NCBI GenBank assembly: GCA_035578175.1
Contig: JAQMRL010000003.1
Coordinates: forward strand, 95,897,969-95,961,968
Direction: 5' to 3'
Source of the DNA: Catonia carolina
Taxonomy: Eukaryota; Arthropoda; Insecta; Hemiptera; Achilidae
Length of the DNA: 64,000 nt
Positions 32,721 to 44,350 of this stretch are shown piece by piece; within the stretch, counting starts at the first letter, position 1; each line of letters begins with the position of its first letter. The position numbers and the translations under genes were made by a program. The notes under the pieces were generated by a model. That model had not been told where the DNA came from and did not search any database. It saw only the letters and a program-made list of their open reading frames with translations.

Positions 32721-34169
32721 TGATTGCAGCGGCCAAGCGAAGCCTTCCGGATATGAATATGAATATACATAAACCTATTTTTATAAGTTAGTATTATGTT
32801 ACATTATTTTACAAGTACTTTTTTACATATTTTGTTGTTCACAACAGATAAAGTTTTCATAATGACTTAAAGAAGTTGAGTTTAAATTTAATTAAGCTTG
32901 TTTAAACAGACAGCTACTTATAATTATTTGCATAATACTTTTGTTAGTTTAGTTTATAAGTTTCCTGGACAAAAACACGTAAAAACAGTAGCTTAAATCT
33001 AAGCAGCACTAAAAATATTGTTACGCAAATTAAACAATTTAATATAATATATAACTTATTAAACAGTGTTAATATCTTATAATGCTAGAAAACCTAAATA
33101 TAAAATTTTATGACTGAAATATTTTAATTGGCAAGTTAGTCCTAAGTTTTCTTTAAAGGGAAGATTACAAATGTTTTTAAATGAATTAAATTATTGTAGA
33201 TAATAAAGAGTTATAAAACTTGCTAGCTAAAGAAAACCAAGTAAATTTAAATCATATTAATTTACATTGTTTTTTAAGGAAACATAAACAAAAGTTTAAG
33301 TAATTTCTTTCAAACAAAAAGTAGGACTCATTAAACAAATTAAAATAGATAAGATTAGATTTCATCACAACACAGAATAAACAAAGTAGGCTACACAAAG
33401 AAGAAAGAAAATCAAAATAATTTAATTATCTTGTGAACGAGAAAAAATATTTTACACGTAGTTCATGTAAAATTACTTATACTTCTTTTCGTATGACTTT
33501 GCTACTGGATTTCATTATAATCATATTTGTATTTCAACTAACAGTATTATATTTCCAATAAGTATACACATATTGTTTCATAAACAAATTATTTAATCAA
33601 ATTTCAACCACCGTTTTGAGGTTTATTAAGTTACAAGTATAAAATTAATGAGTTTTAAAACTCTAGGGTAGAATTAAATCCATGATGCTTTCATAACAGT
33701 GGATTATGCTTCGAAATAGATGATAGGCGATTAAAAATATTAATTTATAATATAAAATAATTTCTCATGTTTTCACGTATGTGACAAAAACGCAAATAAT
33801 GATCTAAAAATGTATAATGTGCGTATTCAAATCAGGTTAGATATTTAGAAGTACCGCTTAGTAGATGTTTAACCTAGTCGAAGTATACATTAAACCAAAG
33901 CTACAAACAATATAAAACAAAATAAAATCTCTTTGCAGACTCATTAAAAAGAACTTTTCTTGCCATTAAAACAAAACCTTCTAAACAATATTTCTGTCTT
34001 TAAATAAGCTAAGGCCTATTTGTTTATATTCTTGTCAAATACGTATGCGGTTCTATAGTCAGCAGAATTTTGCATTGCTTATGAATAGCTCAAGTTTATA
34101 ATATTAAGTACTCGTACAAAGGACTATTTCCAACCTCTTGGCACCTCTTCGTACGTACGAAATGACACT
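32721..34169. other. no recognisable feature
   Basis: AT-rich, with no shared repeat or open frame of note. Confidence 0.5.
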
Positions 34170-34455
34170 TCACAAATTATGTCGTCGTCGTCGTCGTCGT
34201 CATGGATTAGGCTATTTTAGCTGTGAGCTAAGCCTGTTCCGGCGTCCATCTCCTCCTCGGTCTTCCAATACCTCTTCTACCCCTTGGTATATGATGCCAT
34301 GCGTTCAAAGGAAGGCGGTCTTGCGGCATTCTGAAAAGATGTTCTGACCATTTTCCTTTGTATTGCTTGATTATGTCAGCTAGCGGTTGTGTTCCACATT
34401 CCTCCCTTATTACTTCGTTCCTGAAGCGATCTTCTCTGGTGCATCCCTTTATATT
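34170..34455 (-). pseudogene. LINE ORF2 C-terminus with (GAC)n tail
   Basis: The minus strand is open for about 75 codons: KGCTREDRFRNEVIREECGT, QPLADIIKQYKGKWSEHLFR, MPQDRLPLNAWHHIPRGRRG, IGRPRRRWTPEQA and stop. The CTRxDRxRNExIRxE, KWxxHLxRM and GRPRRRW motifs identify the C-terminus of a LINE ORF2. It is one of the best-preserved in the window, with no frameshift seen. It ends AGCCTAATCCATGACG and passes into (GAC)n, printed as (GTC)n at 34183-34200. Compare the (GAA)n tails of 31845-32307 and 39450-39680. Confidence 0.85.
34183..34202. repeat. (GTC)n microsatellite
   Basis: Six perfect GTC units (GAC on the LINE strand) at the 3' end of the LINE fragment, followed by AT-rich flank. Confidence 0.85.
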
Positions 34456-34720
34456 CCCTTTATATCCCTTTATATTTTCAAATTATGTATATTACTTAAT
34501 GTAATTAAAGGATATTACAAACAATTTTGCTAAAAAACTAACTTAATGAAAAGTATGTACTATATCTACCTGGCGTTCCACAGAGGAAATTAAAGAGAAA
34601 ATATAGTAAATATTTTTTCCGAAATTGTAGCAAGAAATAAATCATTATTAATCTCTTAAAGGACAAATTAATTTTGAAAATTAACCACAACCTCACGATG
34701 AAAAACACAATTACATATAA
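34456..34720. other. no recognisable feature
   Basis: Begins with a short tandem CCCTTTATATT/CCCTTTATATC repeat at the LINE truncation point. The rest is AT-rich. Confidence 0.5.
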
Positions 34721-34721
34721 A

Positions 34722-35128
34722 TGTTGTTGTTAGGTCAACAGCTGAAAGGCTGGTTTGAACCTCTCTAGGCTTTACTAAGTAAAACGATAAAAGAGTTGCT
34801 CTACCATTACCTTCCTCACTGAATTGAAAAGTATGCTTATCAGCATACCAGACCTCTGAAAGGAACAAATTTTCAACCCCGAAAATAACACCTTCACTTC
34901 ATTCACCACAGGATTTGGCTGTGTAATAAAATTCATAACTCCCACAGAACTTTTGACTAGGTAGTGTCTTTTACACCTATACTTATTCTGTTGTTAAATT
35001 TTTCTGTCATATAACCATTTAATATAACCATTTTTGATAAGAAACAGAACTATTTTTTGTAGCCCTGAAACTAGTAGATCGAGTGCAAATAATTTAACAA
35101 ACAGTTCACCAGCCTATTGTGGGCAGTA
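34722..35128 (+). repeat. R1 repeat, full length
   Basis: Starts TGTTGTTGTTAGGTCAACAG with the 5' hairpin CAGCTGAAAGGCTG (C-to-T in the stem gives a G-U pair in RNA and keeps the GAAA loop). It then has CCTCTCTAGGCTTTACTAAG, CTTCACTTCATTCACCACAG and GATAAGAAACAGAACTATTT, and ends near TTGTGGGCAG. About 405 bp with a short internal TATAACCATTTAATATAACCATTT duplication. Non-coding. Confidence 0.8.
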
Positions 35129-38100
35129 CATATGCATATGAATAACATCAGATAATGTAACAAGCAAACAGTGCCACCAACAGAGGTTTCTAGCAACACA
35201 TGTGGCAATTAGGTGTCAAAGAAATTGAGAAATATCATGTAAATGATCACATACGTGTCAATGTCCGCCAAGAGGTTAAACACAATTACATTACGTTAAA
35301 GTGAAACACATTATGTACGGACAAATTAAAATTCACACTCTTTCTAGCTACATTTATTAATATGAAGTCAAACGCGCGATAAGATTTTTCATGTCTTTCT
35401 ATATTACCATTATATGATTCAGAGAATTTGTAGTTATTTGAAAGAGGATCAATAATAAAACGTATGTTTAAAAGTAAGTGTTCTCTATTATAGGTAATTT
35501 TTGTACACAAGTACTTTTGTTTTTATATTGGGTCTATGTCATAGCAGTTTGAATAAATGGTTGTATTTCAGTTTCAAGTGCATTAGTACTATCAATTTTA
35601 TTTGCCTAGTTAGTTATGTAGAACTTTTATCTAAATTGAATATATTTTTAAATAGAATAAATTGAAGAACTTAATACTTCTGCATAAATGAGTATCGTAA
35701 AACTTGTTTACTACTCGAAATCTTGCATTATCATTCCTATAAACAGCTAATCTTTATAAGGTTTCCAAAAATCATAATAAACTCAATTATGAATTTAAGA
35801 TATTTTATTCCATAATAGCTGTAGAATGATTTTTTCTCACTCTAACACAAAATTATAGAAAATTTAAAAAATAGTAAACGAATCAAATAGTAATTAAATT
35901 AGTTTTTGTTAAAACAATTTTTTTTAAATTATTTAAAGTGGGTACATAACTTTTGGTTAATTTCAAAATCCGTTCTATGAGAGGATGAAAACAAAAGTTT
36001 TGTTTTCAGGTAAGAATAATGACCAGGGCTTTGTTAAACACCCTTTAAGTCAATTGTCGAGTTCTTAATAATACAAGTAGAAGTACCTTTAACGGAGCCT
36101 TTAAAAGCCTGGTGACCTCCCATAGTTCAGGCTAAGCCTTGTTTTGTTCAGATATGTGAAATAAATCCTTGTGAGGTTTCATGTGTACGCTAGGAATATT
36201 ACCTGCAGCATCTAGGTTCTCTCAAATTCTACTAAATCAAGAAAATAACAACAGCCGTAGCATGAACAGCCTCACCAGCTAAAAATCCTTCATTTGGCTG
36301 AACAGCTTCAGGATGTAGTAGCTGATCAAGTCTCCTGGAAAATTGTACTCTTTGTATAACTTCAGTTCTCAATTGGGTATAGAATAAATTTTGTTTTAAT
36401 CTTTATATAATATTATGGGATGTTAACTTTTCAAAACTTCAATCCTTTTCATTATTATGATTAAAGAAATTTGAAGAAATGAACTGTAAGTTATTCTTTT
36501 ATCAATAAATTATTGCATGACAGTATTAAAATTTTCGTAATTATAAATAAAGAAGTCAACAACTTTTTCCGGTACAAAATCCATCAAAAATAAAATATTT
36601 AATAAATAGATAGTTTACAAATTAACAAAATCAGGTTATCACGTCTGACGAAATTTTTTTCTTCAATACCTTGAAGAACAACATCCGACACTTTTATCCA
36701 ATAACATAATAAATAATAGCGAAGAAATCCAACCATTATAAGTTCATTCAACTGACCTGTAAAATACTTAACACATACTTAAATGATACGTTTAATTACA
36801 ACAAAATTTTATTACAACTTTTTTTTAAGTCATATTGTTTGTTAGATTTTATATTAACTTATCAATTCATTGTTCCTTGTGAACAGATTGTTGATTTTTT
36901 GGAGTAAAAAAAACCTAAATAATAAATTGGTAATAGAAAATCAACAAAGAAATAGATATTGTGTTTTTGAAAAGATTTTACAATATCAAATCAAAAACTG
37001 GTAGCACTTTGACATACTTAAGTAATTTTAAAAATGAAGAATTACAATTAATTTCTTGTGAGAAATTATAAAATCCGCGTTTCTTCATTTGGAATCCACT
37101 AGGCTTATCGTAATTTGTAATTGAAGTTGGTATTAATATATAATTTTCAATTTCTGTTTACGAATTTTAGAATCTCTAAAATATACAATGTAGGTTGCTG
37201 GTTAGAAGCGATGCACACTTGGGAATTCACCCACGTATCGTTCAAATGTATTATCGTAACACACAATACGAGTAGTACACCATATTTTTACATTGTAACT
37301 GAGATGAATTTTTTTCAGTTCTGTACTGTCATTTCTAAAAAATGATTTATTAAAGCGTTATTGAGTAGAGAAAATTTCTATAGAGCTTAAAAAATGTATC
37401 ATTTTTCTGGTAAAATTTTTTGTAATATAATAATTAATAATTATTGTGATATCAGGATCGATATTATAAAGCTCAACAAGAGTTTTTGTTTAATTGATGG
37501 ACTACTAATACTTTTTTATGGAGATTATAATGTCGCCGTTCTCATTAAAATAGGTATTATATCTACAAAAACATGATGAAATATTTATTTTACCAATAAG
37601 GTTGGCGGCACATGGTCCGACAAAATATATTTTTATAAATTGAACATTTCGTATCAAATCTTTAACGATTATTTAACTAACAATTTTTTTTTGTAAAAAT
37701 CCTTTTGTTACAATAGTTAGAATTCTACGTAATCACTTTAAACAGTTTTATGAACATACATTATTACAAATAAACATCACGAATCCGCAAAGAAGATAAA
37801 AGAGGTGCTGGAACAGGGATCTAATATAGACCATCGACAAGAATTTGCGATTTCCTCAATAAAAACGAAAACAGAACATTATCATGAGTACTACTGGTTA
37901 TAATGAATTACACTCTTACTTGTTTCCAAATAAAGACAAAAACTAAACGATTTAAAAAAATATAGACAAAAATATGAATAATTTTAAATTCGAATTAGAG
38001 AAACGGTTTTAATGCGGGGTTGAGTCTAAAATCTAAAGCTAAGTTAAACATCGTAGGAAAGTGAATAAATTTCATATAACTTCAGTTATTAGTTTTTCCG

Positions 38101-38639
38101 GGTAAACCTTTTTGTTGTATTTATTCATTTTTGTCAATACATAAACTAAATGTTGTAGTTAAAGGGGTTAACGTTGTAGTTTAGAGAAAAATAGGTTTTA
38201 ATCTAAAGAACAGAATTCATCTCCTCAATACCTGGACTAATTTTGGTAAAAATAATTTTACAAACTCCCAGGAGAGTCTTATCTAACCTAAATAACTAGA
38301 TGTACTATTTAAAAAGTAATAACTTTTATCTAAATTAGTTCATTGATTTTTTCTGTGTCTATATATCTCATATTTTAAATCCCAGTGTGTACATTTCTGA
38401 CCAAATGTCGTCTACATATTAATATCAACGTTAATAAAAAATAGAACAATACTATTTTTGAACAGTATTTAAAGATTCTCAGTCCATAATGTTCTAAATG
38501 AAAAATACGCAGAAGTATGTTGTTCATTCTACAACTAAGACAAATTTTGAGTCTTGTTTGAGTATTTATGTGTCATTTACCATAAAAATTTGGTGCAAAT
38601 AAGGAACAATTTAACTTATGTTTACTCGTTAGTAAAAAA
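35129..38639. other. no recognisable feature (3.5 kb)
   Basis: AT-rich. Short frames (74 codons or fewer) at 35286-35510, 37121-37345 and 37394-37576 have no recognisable similarity. 36000-36370 is slightly more complex in composition but yields no translation I recognise on either strand. Confidence 0.45.
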
Positions 38640-39442
38640 TATTTGCATCATTTTCATCATTTTCATCATGAGTGAAAATACTTTAAAATACGGAAAATAA
38701 CTAATTGCCGTTAAACTAGGTTTTGTAGAAAACAATTTAAATAACAGTAGGTTTTATAATTTTCTGTAATATTGATTATAATACACTTTTGTCGTAATAT
38801 GCATACTTAGGAGGCCACAATATAAAAAAATCATTGTTTAGCGATTTTTGTGAGTAAAATACAGAAAATCACTAACTGACGTTAAACTCAGTGTTGTAGA
38901 AAAACATATTTGTAATAAATATTTGTAGGTTTTTTAATTTCCTACAACTTTAATTTATGTAAAAAGCACTAAACCCTAAAGTTTTGCCCTAAAAGTCAAG
39001 ACGGCCGTAATCTTAAAAAAAAACATGTTTACCACGAGAGCACAGCCTTAGGAAATTTAGCAGACATGGAGCTTACAATATCTTGTAGAACATAGAAAAT
39101 GTGGTAAATTACTGCGAATTTTCAAAAATCTGAGAAGCCAATTCCAAAAGGAAAACAGCAAAAAGTAAATATTTGCACAAATAAACGACTATTTCCGGTT
39201 GACAAATTTTAATAAACATTTTCGTGTAATTCCTTGGGATACATTTAAGTCCAAAGTTTCAACTTCGTACGATATTCCGTTCTTGAGATATTTAGTTCAC
39301 ATACACACACCGATCGCTAAAAACGTTTTTTGGGTCCAGGAGGCCTGAAAAGGTGTATTTCCGGTGAAAGCTTGATTAAGAAAACAATAATATTAACAAT
39401 TTTCTATACGTACATCCATATTAAAGGGTAAGAAAAAGTAAA
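38640..39442 (-). mobile_element. Helentron-like non-autonomous element, copy E, 3'-truncated
   Basis: Minus-strand copy with the 5' end at the right (AGGGTAAGAAAAAGTAAAAA, about 39424-39443). The shared block TACGATATTCCGTTCTTGAG lies at about 39266, and both internal modules are present (GCCGTTAAACTAGGTTTTGT near 38708 and ACGTTAAACTCAGTGTTGTA near 38880). The 3' hairpin end is missing at the left. More diverged than the other copies and so probably older. Confidence 0.6.
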
Positions 39443-39449
39443 AAAGAAA

Positions 39450-39680
39450 AGAAGATTACAGAATATCGTAATCGTTGGAGGAAGCGCGTAGAGAGAGAGA
39501 GAGAGAGAGCCTGAGGGAAGGATCCTGCTCAGTGTTTTGCAATACTGACCGTTGGGGAGGAGAGATATTTGGAGGCCTAGCTAAAGTTGGAAATAATTCA
39601 ATAGTTTATCGCTGTTGTAAGTTAGAACAGGTGGAAACCTAATCCTTGATTGTGAGGAGAAGAAGAAGAAGTAAAAATTA
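39450..39680 (+). pseudogene. LINE ORF2 3' end, microsatellite-tailed family
   Basis: The plus strand includes PLGRRDIWRP near 39552-39582, matching the GRRDIGRPR region of ORF2. It then has GAACAGGTGGAAACCTAATC and CTTGATTGTGAGGAGAAGAA leading into (GAA)5, which is the same 3'-end layout as 31845-32307 and 34170-34455. The coding part is very short and degenerate. An (AG)n tract of about 20 bp (39492-39511) lies at its start. Confidence 0.5.
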
Positions 39681-40182
39681 ATGCTTTCATAAATTAAATG
39701 TCGCTTGGGAGTTGCTATTTTATGGATTTATTTAGCGCTATGGCAATGATTACTCGATATCAAATTCAATAAATTATAAGAATCAAAAACTAAATTTTAA
39801 CTTTCAGTGAATCCATTAAGAGACTAATTTTATGTTCGTAACAGAACTACAACGTTATTAAGATTTATGTTAGTTAAACTAATACGTTTGAAAATTGAAA
39901 TTTTCTATGGAAAACAAGTTTCTTTATTAAATTTATACTACGGTGTTACCAAGCTTCGCTCGGTTGGATATTATATGATCGATTTCCGAAAAGAATGGTA
40001 ATACAATAAGTTGATATAAGCCATTGAAGGAGTTCTGACGTAGTCTTTACATTTACCGTGTATTTGTTTAATATTCATCTGTTATTGTTTATTGTATTTG
40101 TTTACTATATCATCTGCTATTGTTTATTACATCTGTAGCCAGCCTATTGTTCTAATTATATTTCTTAACCATTTTGGTACTG
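39681..40182. other. no recognisable feature
   Basis: AT-rich spacer. Confidence 0.5.
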
Positions 40183-40361
40183 CCGGCCGCATTGGCGTAG
40201 TTGGTAACGTGTTCGCCTCTCATCTTGCGGTCTTGGGTTCGAATCACATTCAGGCAAAAAATCATACAACATTATAAATCATATTACAAAAAATCATTTC
40301 ATCCTTTACCGTCTGCATTAGCAGTACTGGCAGAACAGTCGGACGTTAAACCAAAAAAACC
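40183..40361 (+). mobile_element. tRNA-headed SINE, family S3
   Basis: The head CCGGCCGCATTGGCGTAGTT then GGTAACG (A box) and GGGTTCGAATCAC (B box) are about 40 bp apart. A short body and a conserved tail follow: ATCCTTTACCGTCTGCATTA, then GGACGTTAAACCAAAAAAA. The tail recurs in reverse at 55721-55818. About 180 bp, apparently full length. Confidence 0.8.
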
Positions 40362-40514
40362 CTTTTAATACTAATATCCGGAAAACAGGACGTCGATATA
40401 TTTTACGTAGGTACACTATCCCGTTTACCGGACGTCCGTAAGTTATGCATAAAGTGTCAACGACCGATAACCAAAAATTTTTAAACAAAAATGAATGGAA
40501 TAATGTATTTTGAT

Positions 40515-40690
40515 ACCGCTTCCGTGGCGTAGTGACTATCGTGCTAGTCGGCAAGGCGAAAGGTCCCGGGTTCGATTCACGGCTAGGGTCTGGAAATTTT
40601 TACACGTTTAAACCATTAAGGTACCAAAACCCACCGTCGTCGCTAATGTCCAAGCTGTCGATGCGGCTTTAAATAAACTAAAAAAAATTA
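40515..40690 (+). mobile_element. tRNA-headed SINE, family S2
   Basis: A-box region CCGTGGCGTAGTGACTATCG, B box CGGGTTCGATTCACGGCTAG, then TCTGGAAATTTTTACACG and AAAACCCACCGTCGTCGCTA and a tail TTTAAATAAACTAAAAAAAA. The same body and tail are at 61374-61520, and part of the head at 59505-59592 (minus). About 175 bp, full length. Confidence 0.85.
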
Positions 40691-42061
40691 TTTTGAATAT
40701 TTTTAGTGTTAGAATGGTTTCTTTTATATAAACATAATAAAAATTAATTTTTAATAGCAAATTTTATTTTTCTGTAACGTTGAAATTTTGCTTGGAAAAG
40801 GGAGGCTTGTACATGCAAGTTTTTGGAAATAAGGGCTGGCACTTTTTGCACACCTTATTCAAATTAAATGGCTTTAGATTAAACTTTTAAATATTGTTTC
40901 GGCACTGAAAGGGTTGATTTAGAGAGGTAACAATTTTCGCTAATATGAGTACTATAGTGCAGTTGATTAGTAAACCTTGAAAACCCCTATACATGAATTT
41001 TTAGGAAACTCTTTAAAGCCGTTTTCGAGAACAGTTGGACATACAAAAATACATACGCCAAGTTGTCGTATAAATAGGATTTCCACGTACTACGTATTTT
41101 ATTTTGTACACTGTAAATTATTAACATTTGTAACAACATTTATACTATTAGTACGTGAGCAACAAAACACAGGTTACCGTTTCACAAAACATAGGTATAT
41201 CGTCTCACAAAACTGAATCTGAGAATTCAGATGATATAAAGGTATATGAATTTTAAGTCAAATGTCAATTGGGTATCCAATAAATCATTTAATTTGAAAA
41301 AAGTTAATTAAATTTTATTATTTTCAAAATATAAATGAAATTACGAATAAATTATTTACGTAAGCAAATTTATAAGCGTGTAAGAAGTTAAAACGAAATG
41401 TTGACCTCCTGACCTAAAAGGGTCAGTAGTTTCCTGATTCTGAATTTCAGAACTCCCAAGAGATTTTCCCAACAGTAGTGTTTTGCTTACAAACTCTAAA
41501 ATACTAGTAAACCGTCCTTTCAACTACAAGTGTTTCATTTGATATTATAATTTAATTTTAGAACTATTTAAATAAACAACTAAAGAAGAGTTACTGTTTT
41601 TCACAGTAGGTACTATTTCTCAACGAAATAAATAAACATATTTATAGAAATATCGATAAGAAATTAACTGATATTGTAACACTTAAGACTAGGTACGTTA
41701 GGGATCTAGGTATAATAAATAATAAACATACTCCCTCAAATTTATTTTCACAATTAAATTTTACAATTAGTTAATAAACATAGTATACCAGGAAATGCAG
41801 TTACTTCACTTAAATTAATTACAAAACTTAATGCTTAAACTAACTTAACTAACAATAACAGTGATTTTACAATTAATAATAGTCTCTTACTTACAATCAG
41901 TTAAAGTACGAAGACCTTCTTCTAACGTACTTTTTAACACGTTTACAAACACCTGCTAATAGCACTCACTCATTTATAATTGAGTCGGAACTTGAACTGA
42001 ACTGACTTCCAAAGTGTTATTACCTTTAAGTACCTATGATGGTTGTCGTTTCGAAAAGGGC
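40691..42061. other. no recognisable feature
   Basis: AT-rich. The 79-codon frame at 40977-41216 is not recognisable. Confidence 0.45.
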
Positions 42062-42428
42062 TATACGGGGTGACCCACAGTTTCTCCCACATACAGAAGA
42101 AATAAAAATGAAGGCGTAACAAATTAACGGATAAGAATGACGGATTAAAGGTATTATGTAAGTACAGTTCAAATAATAAATTGTTTTGTTCTCTGTATCC
42201 GTTAATACCTTTGTTGTAGCGGTTGTTCAAAATGTCCACCATTAGTGCCTATACACTTAATCCAACGACTGATCGATAAAGTTTCAATGGTAACAATTTA
42301 TCTTCGTTGACGGTGTCAAATAAATTTTCTATTATGCTTCTTAATTCAGCTAGGTTTTGTGGTTTTAAGAAAACACCAATCATTTATAAAACTCCATAGT
42401 GAAAATCACATGGGTTAAATCTGGCGAG
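42062..42428 (-). pseudogene. Tc1/mariner-superfamily transposase C-terminal half with one TIR
   Basis: The minus strand reads LARFNPCDFHYGVL, one stop, MIGVFLKPQNLAELRSIIENL and, after a frameshift, ISRWIKCIGTNGGHFEQ. PCDFxxG is the third catalytic-Asp motif and xCIxxNGGHFE the usual C-terminus of a widespread insect IS630/Tc1-mariner type transposase. The element's outer end is visible at 42062-42076 (TATACGGGGTGACCC, matching the TATA-CAGGGTG style terminus). The N-terminal two thirds, including the first two acidic residues, are missing. The 90-codon frame at 41970-42242 lies downstream of and partly over this tail in another frame. Confidence 0.65.
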
Positions 42429-42602
42429 CGTCTAAAAATGAGCTGTAGTCTAAAAGTAAATGTAATGTGTTGTGATTTTTCAGCATTAAGTTTAATATTC
42501 CAAGTAGTACACCAATGTTGTACAGTGTTCATGTGATGTTGAAGATTAAGCGTTACGTTTTCACACCTGGCTTTGCTGGCTAATATTGCTGTGTATAATA
42601 TT
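42429..42602 (-). pseudogene. jockey-like RT fragment just past the catalytic box
   Basis: The minus strand is open for about 50 codons: TAILASKARCENVTLNLQHH, MNTVQHWCTTWNIKLNAEKS, QHITFTFRLQ. This matches (FADD)TAIQAI...LQQHLDSVQNWQKKWRIKTN..KSLHVTF at 52209-52370. The ADD itself falls at the truncation. It ends abruptly at the Tc1-type fragment (about 42430). Confidence 0.75.
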
Positions 42603-44269
42603 TAAAAATATAATATTGTTTAACAAATCTCATAATAACTATTTAATGGAAGCCTGTAAGAACAGCACTGAATATTGATGTATAACAAATTTTCCCCCAA
42701 TGAATCGTTTTTCATTCGAAGGTTTTTCTATAAGCCTACTTAAAGTTTTTATGAAATCATTTGATAACTGAAATCAGTAAAGGTGTAAATAACAAACAAT
42801 TGATGATATCCTATATCTATACAGTTACACAAGGAATAATATAATTTTTTAAATTTATTTAACTTTAAAGCTATTATAATTTTATGTCTAATGAAAAATA
42901 ACATAAATGTTTTGCTAAGTCAATACGCGGTTGGGGGCACGTCCCATCAACTTATGGGAACTGGTTTCGTCTTATAAGCAAACAATTTTATAGAAATTTA
43001 TGTAGTAGTTTGAAAATGATTAACTCCCTATTGAGATTTTTAAAAATTAGGGTTCAAAAAGACAGTTTCAGTACATCTGTTTGGAGATTAATGTTGCGCT
43101 TCTTAACAGAACTAAAATATTACAATTTTGAAAGACTGTTTTGGCGAGCAATTTTACAGGTTTTTCGAATAATAAGGCTCAGATCCTCGATTCATTTCCC
43201 GTGTAGCGATAAAGATTTCTTACACCATCCTATTCTATGAGTTGCTACTGACCACAGACGCTGATAGAACTTTAAATAAAATTTATGTGTTTAATTTAGA
43301 GCTGTCGATTGACCAACAGATTTCCTTCTCGCACAGCCAGATAGAAGTAATTTTAAATTATTTCAATCTAGAAGGGAGAGGATAATTCGTACTACATTGT
43401 TTTTATTAATATGTATCTATGAATAATAAATTTATTACCGAAACATTATTTAACATATTTTTCATTAAAAAAAACAGTAAAGGAAAACCCATTGATTTTC
43501 TCTGCGTTTAATATGAAACTTAGGCTTTGAGTATTTAATTCTAATGATTTTCTTACGTTCAAAATCAATTTAATGTTCCCCCTGTATAACAACAGTTTCA
43601 AATAATTAAAAAAAAAATCAATGACAGATCGAGTCTAAGATTCTTAGTCAACACTGTCTTAATTTATAAATAAGTTATATATTATTTTAGAAGAATCCAA
43701 AATTACTTCAAACAATTTCGTGATTTCATTTTACATTTTGAAATTGTATTACACCTGAATTTTTGACCAACAAAATTAAAAATGAGAAATAAGAAAATGA
43801 AAAACTGTAACAGTCTTACATGCAAGTAAGAAAGCAAATGAAAAGATTTACAAAAGGATAAAACTTCTCTGAACATTGTGTAAAAACGTGATTTCTCAAC
43901 GGTCGACTGGATCTAAGAAGAAACGTCAGTATTATTTCCTTGTGTAATGAAAATTTTTGGTCTTCCATATCAAACTTAGTTATTTAATTTGACCTCTATT
44001 TTCTCACCATTTTAGCAGATCGTGAAATTATTTATTTTTAAAGCTTTTGGGTATTTACTTCGCTGTTGAAGAAAAAAAAATAAAGTTACTTGAAATAAAA
44101 TAAGTAAATTCTATCTCCAAAAGTAATAAGCTTTTTCAAACCTTCAATCAAATCGTTGGTGATTCTGACTAATTTTAATAAAAGTCGTACTACATTGAAT
44201 CTAAATAAAGTTCTTAATTAGAATATAACAATATTGTACACCTTTATTTAGATTACTCTTACATCAACT
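42603..44269. other. no recognisable feature
   Basis: AT-rich. The 76-codon frame at 43010-43240 is not recognisable. Confidence 0.45.
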
Positions 44270-44350
44270 ATGGCCGACTCTCGGTGTAGTGGTCAGTGCA
44301 ACTAGCTTCTATGCCGGGGTTCTGGGTTCGATTCCTGATCAGGATTGGCA
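44270..44350 (+). mobile_element. tRNA-like SINE head
   Basis: TCGGTGTAGTGGTCAGTGCA (A box) and TGGGTTCGATTCCTGATCAG (B box) are about 45 bp apart. The sequence after the B box does not match S1, S2 or S3 tails, so this is another SINE family or a truncated copy. It resembles a tRNA but the acceptor stem does not close. Confidence 0.65.

Noticed and set aside
40183..40255. Possible functional tRNA genes at 40183, 40515, 44270, 28700(-), 59505(-), 61015(-)
   Set aside because: A and B boxes are present but no acceptor stem closes, and three of them continue into shared SINE bodies with A-rich tails.
41970..42242. 90-codon minus-strand frame as an independent gene
   Set aside because: It overlaps the Tc1-type tail in a shifted frame and runs through its 3' terminal sequence to the TIR. 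No independent similarity.
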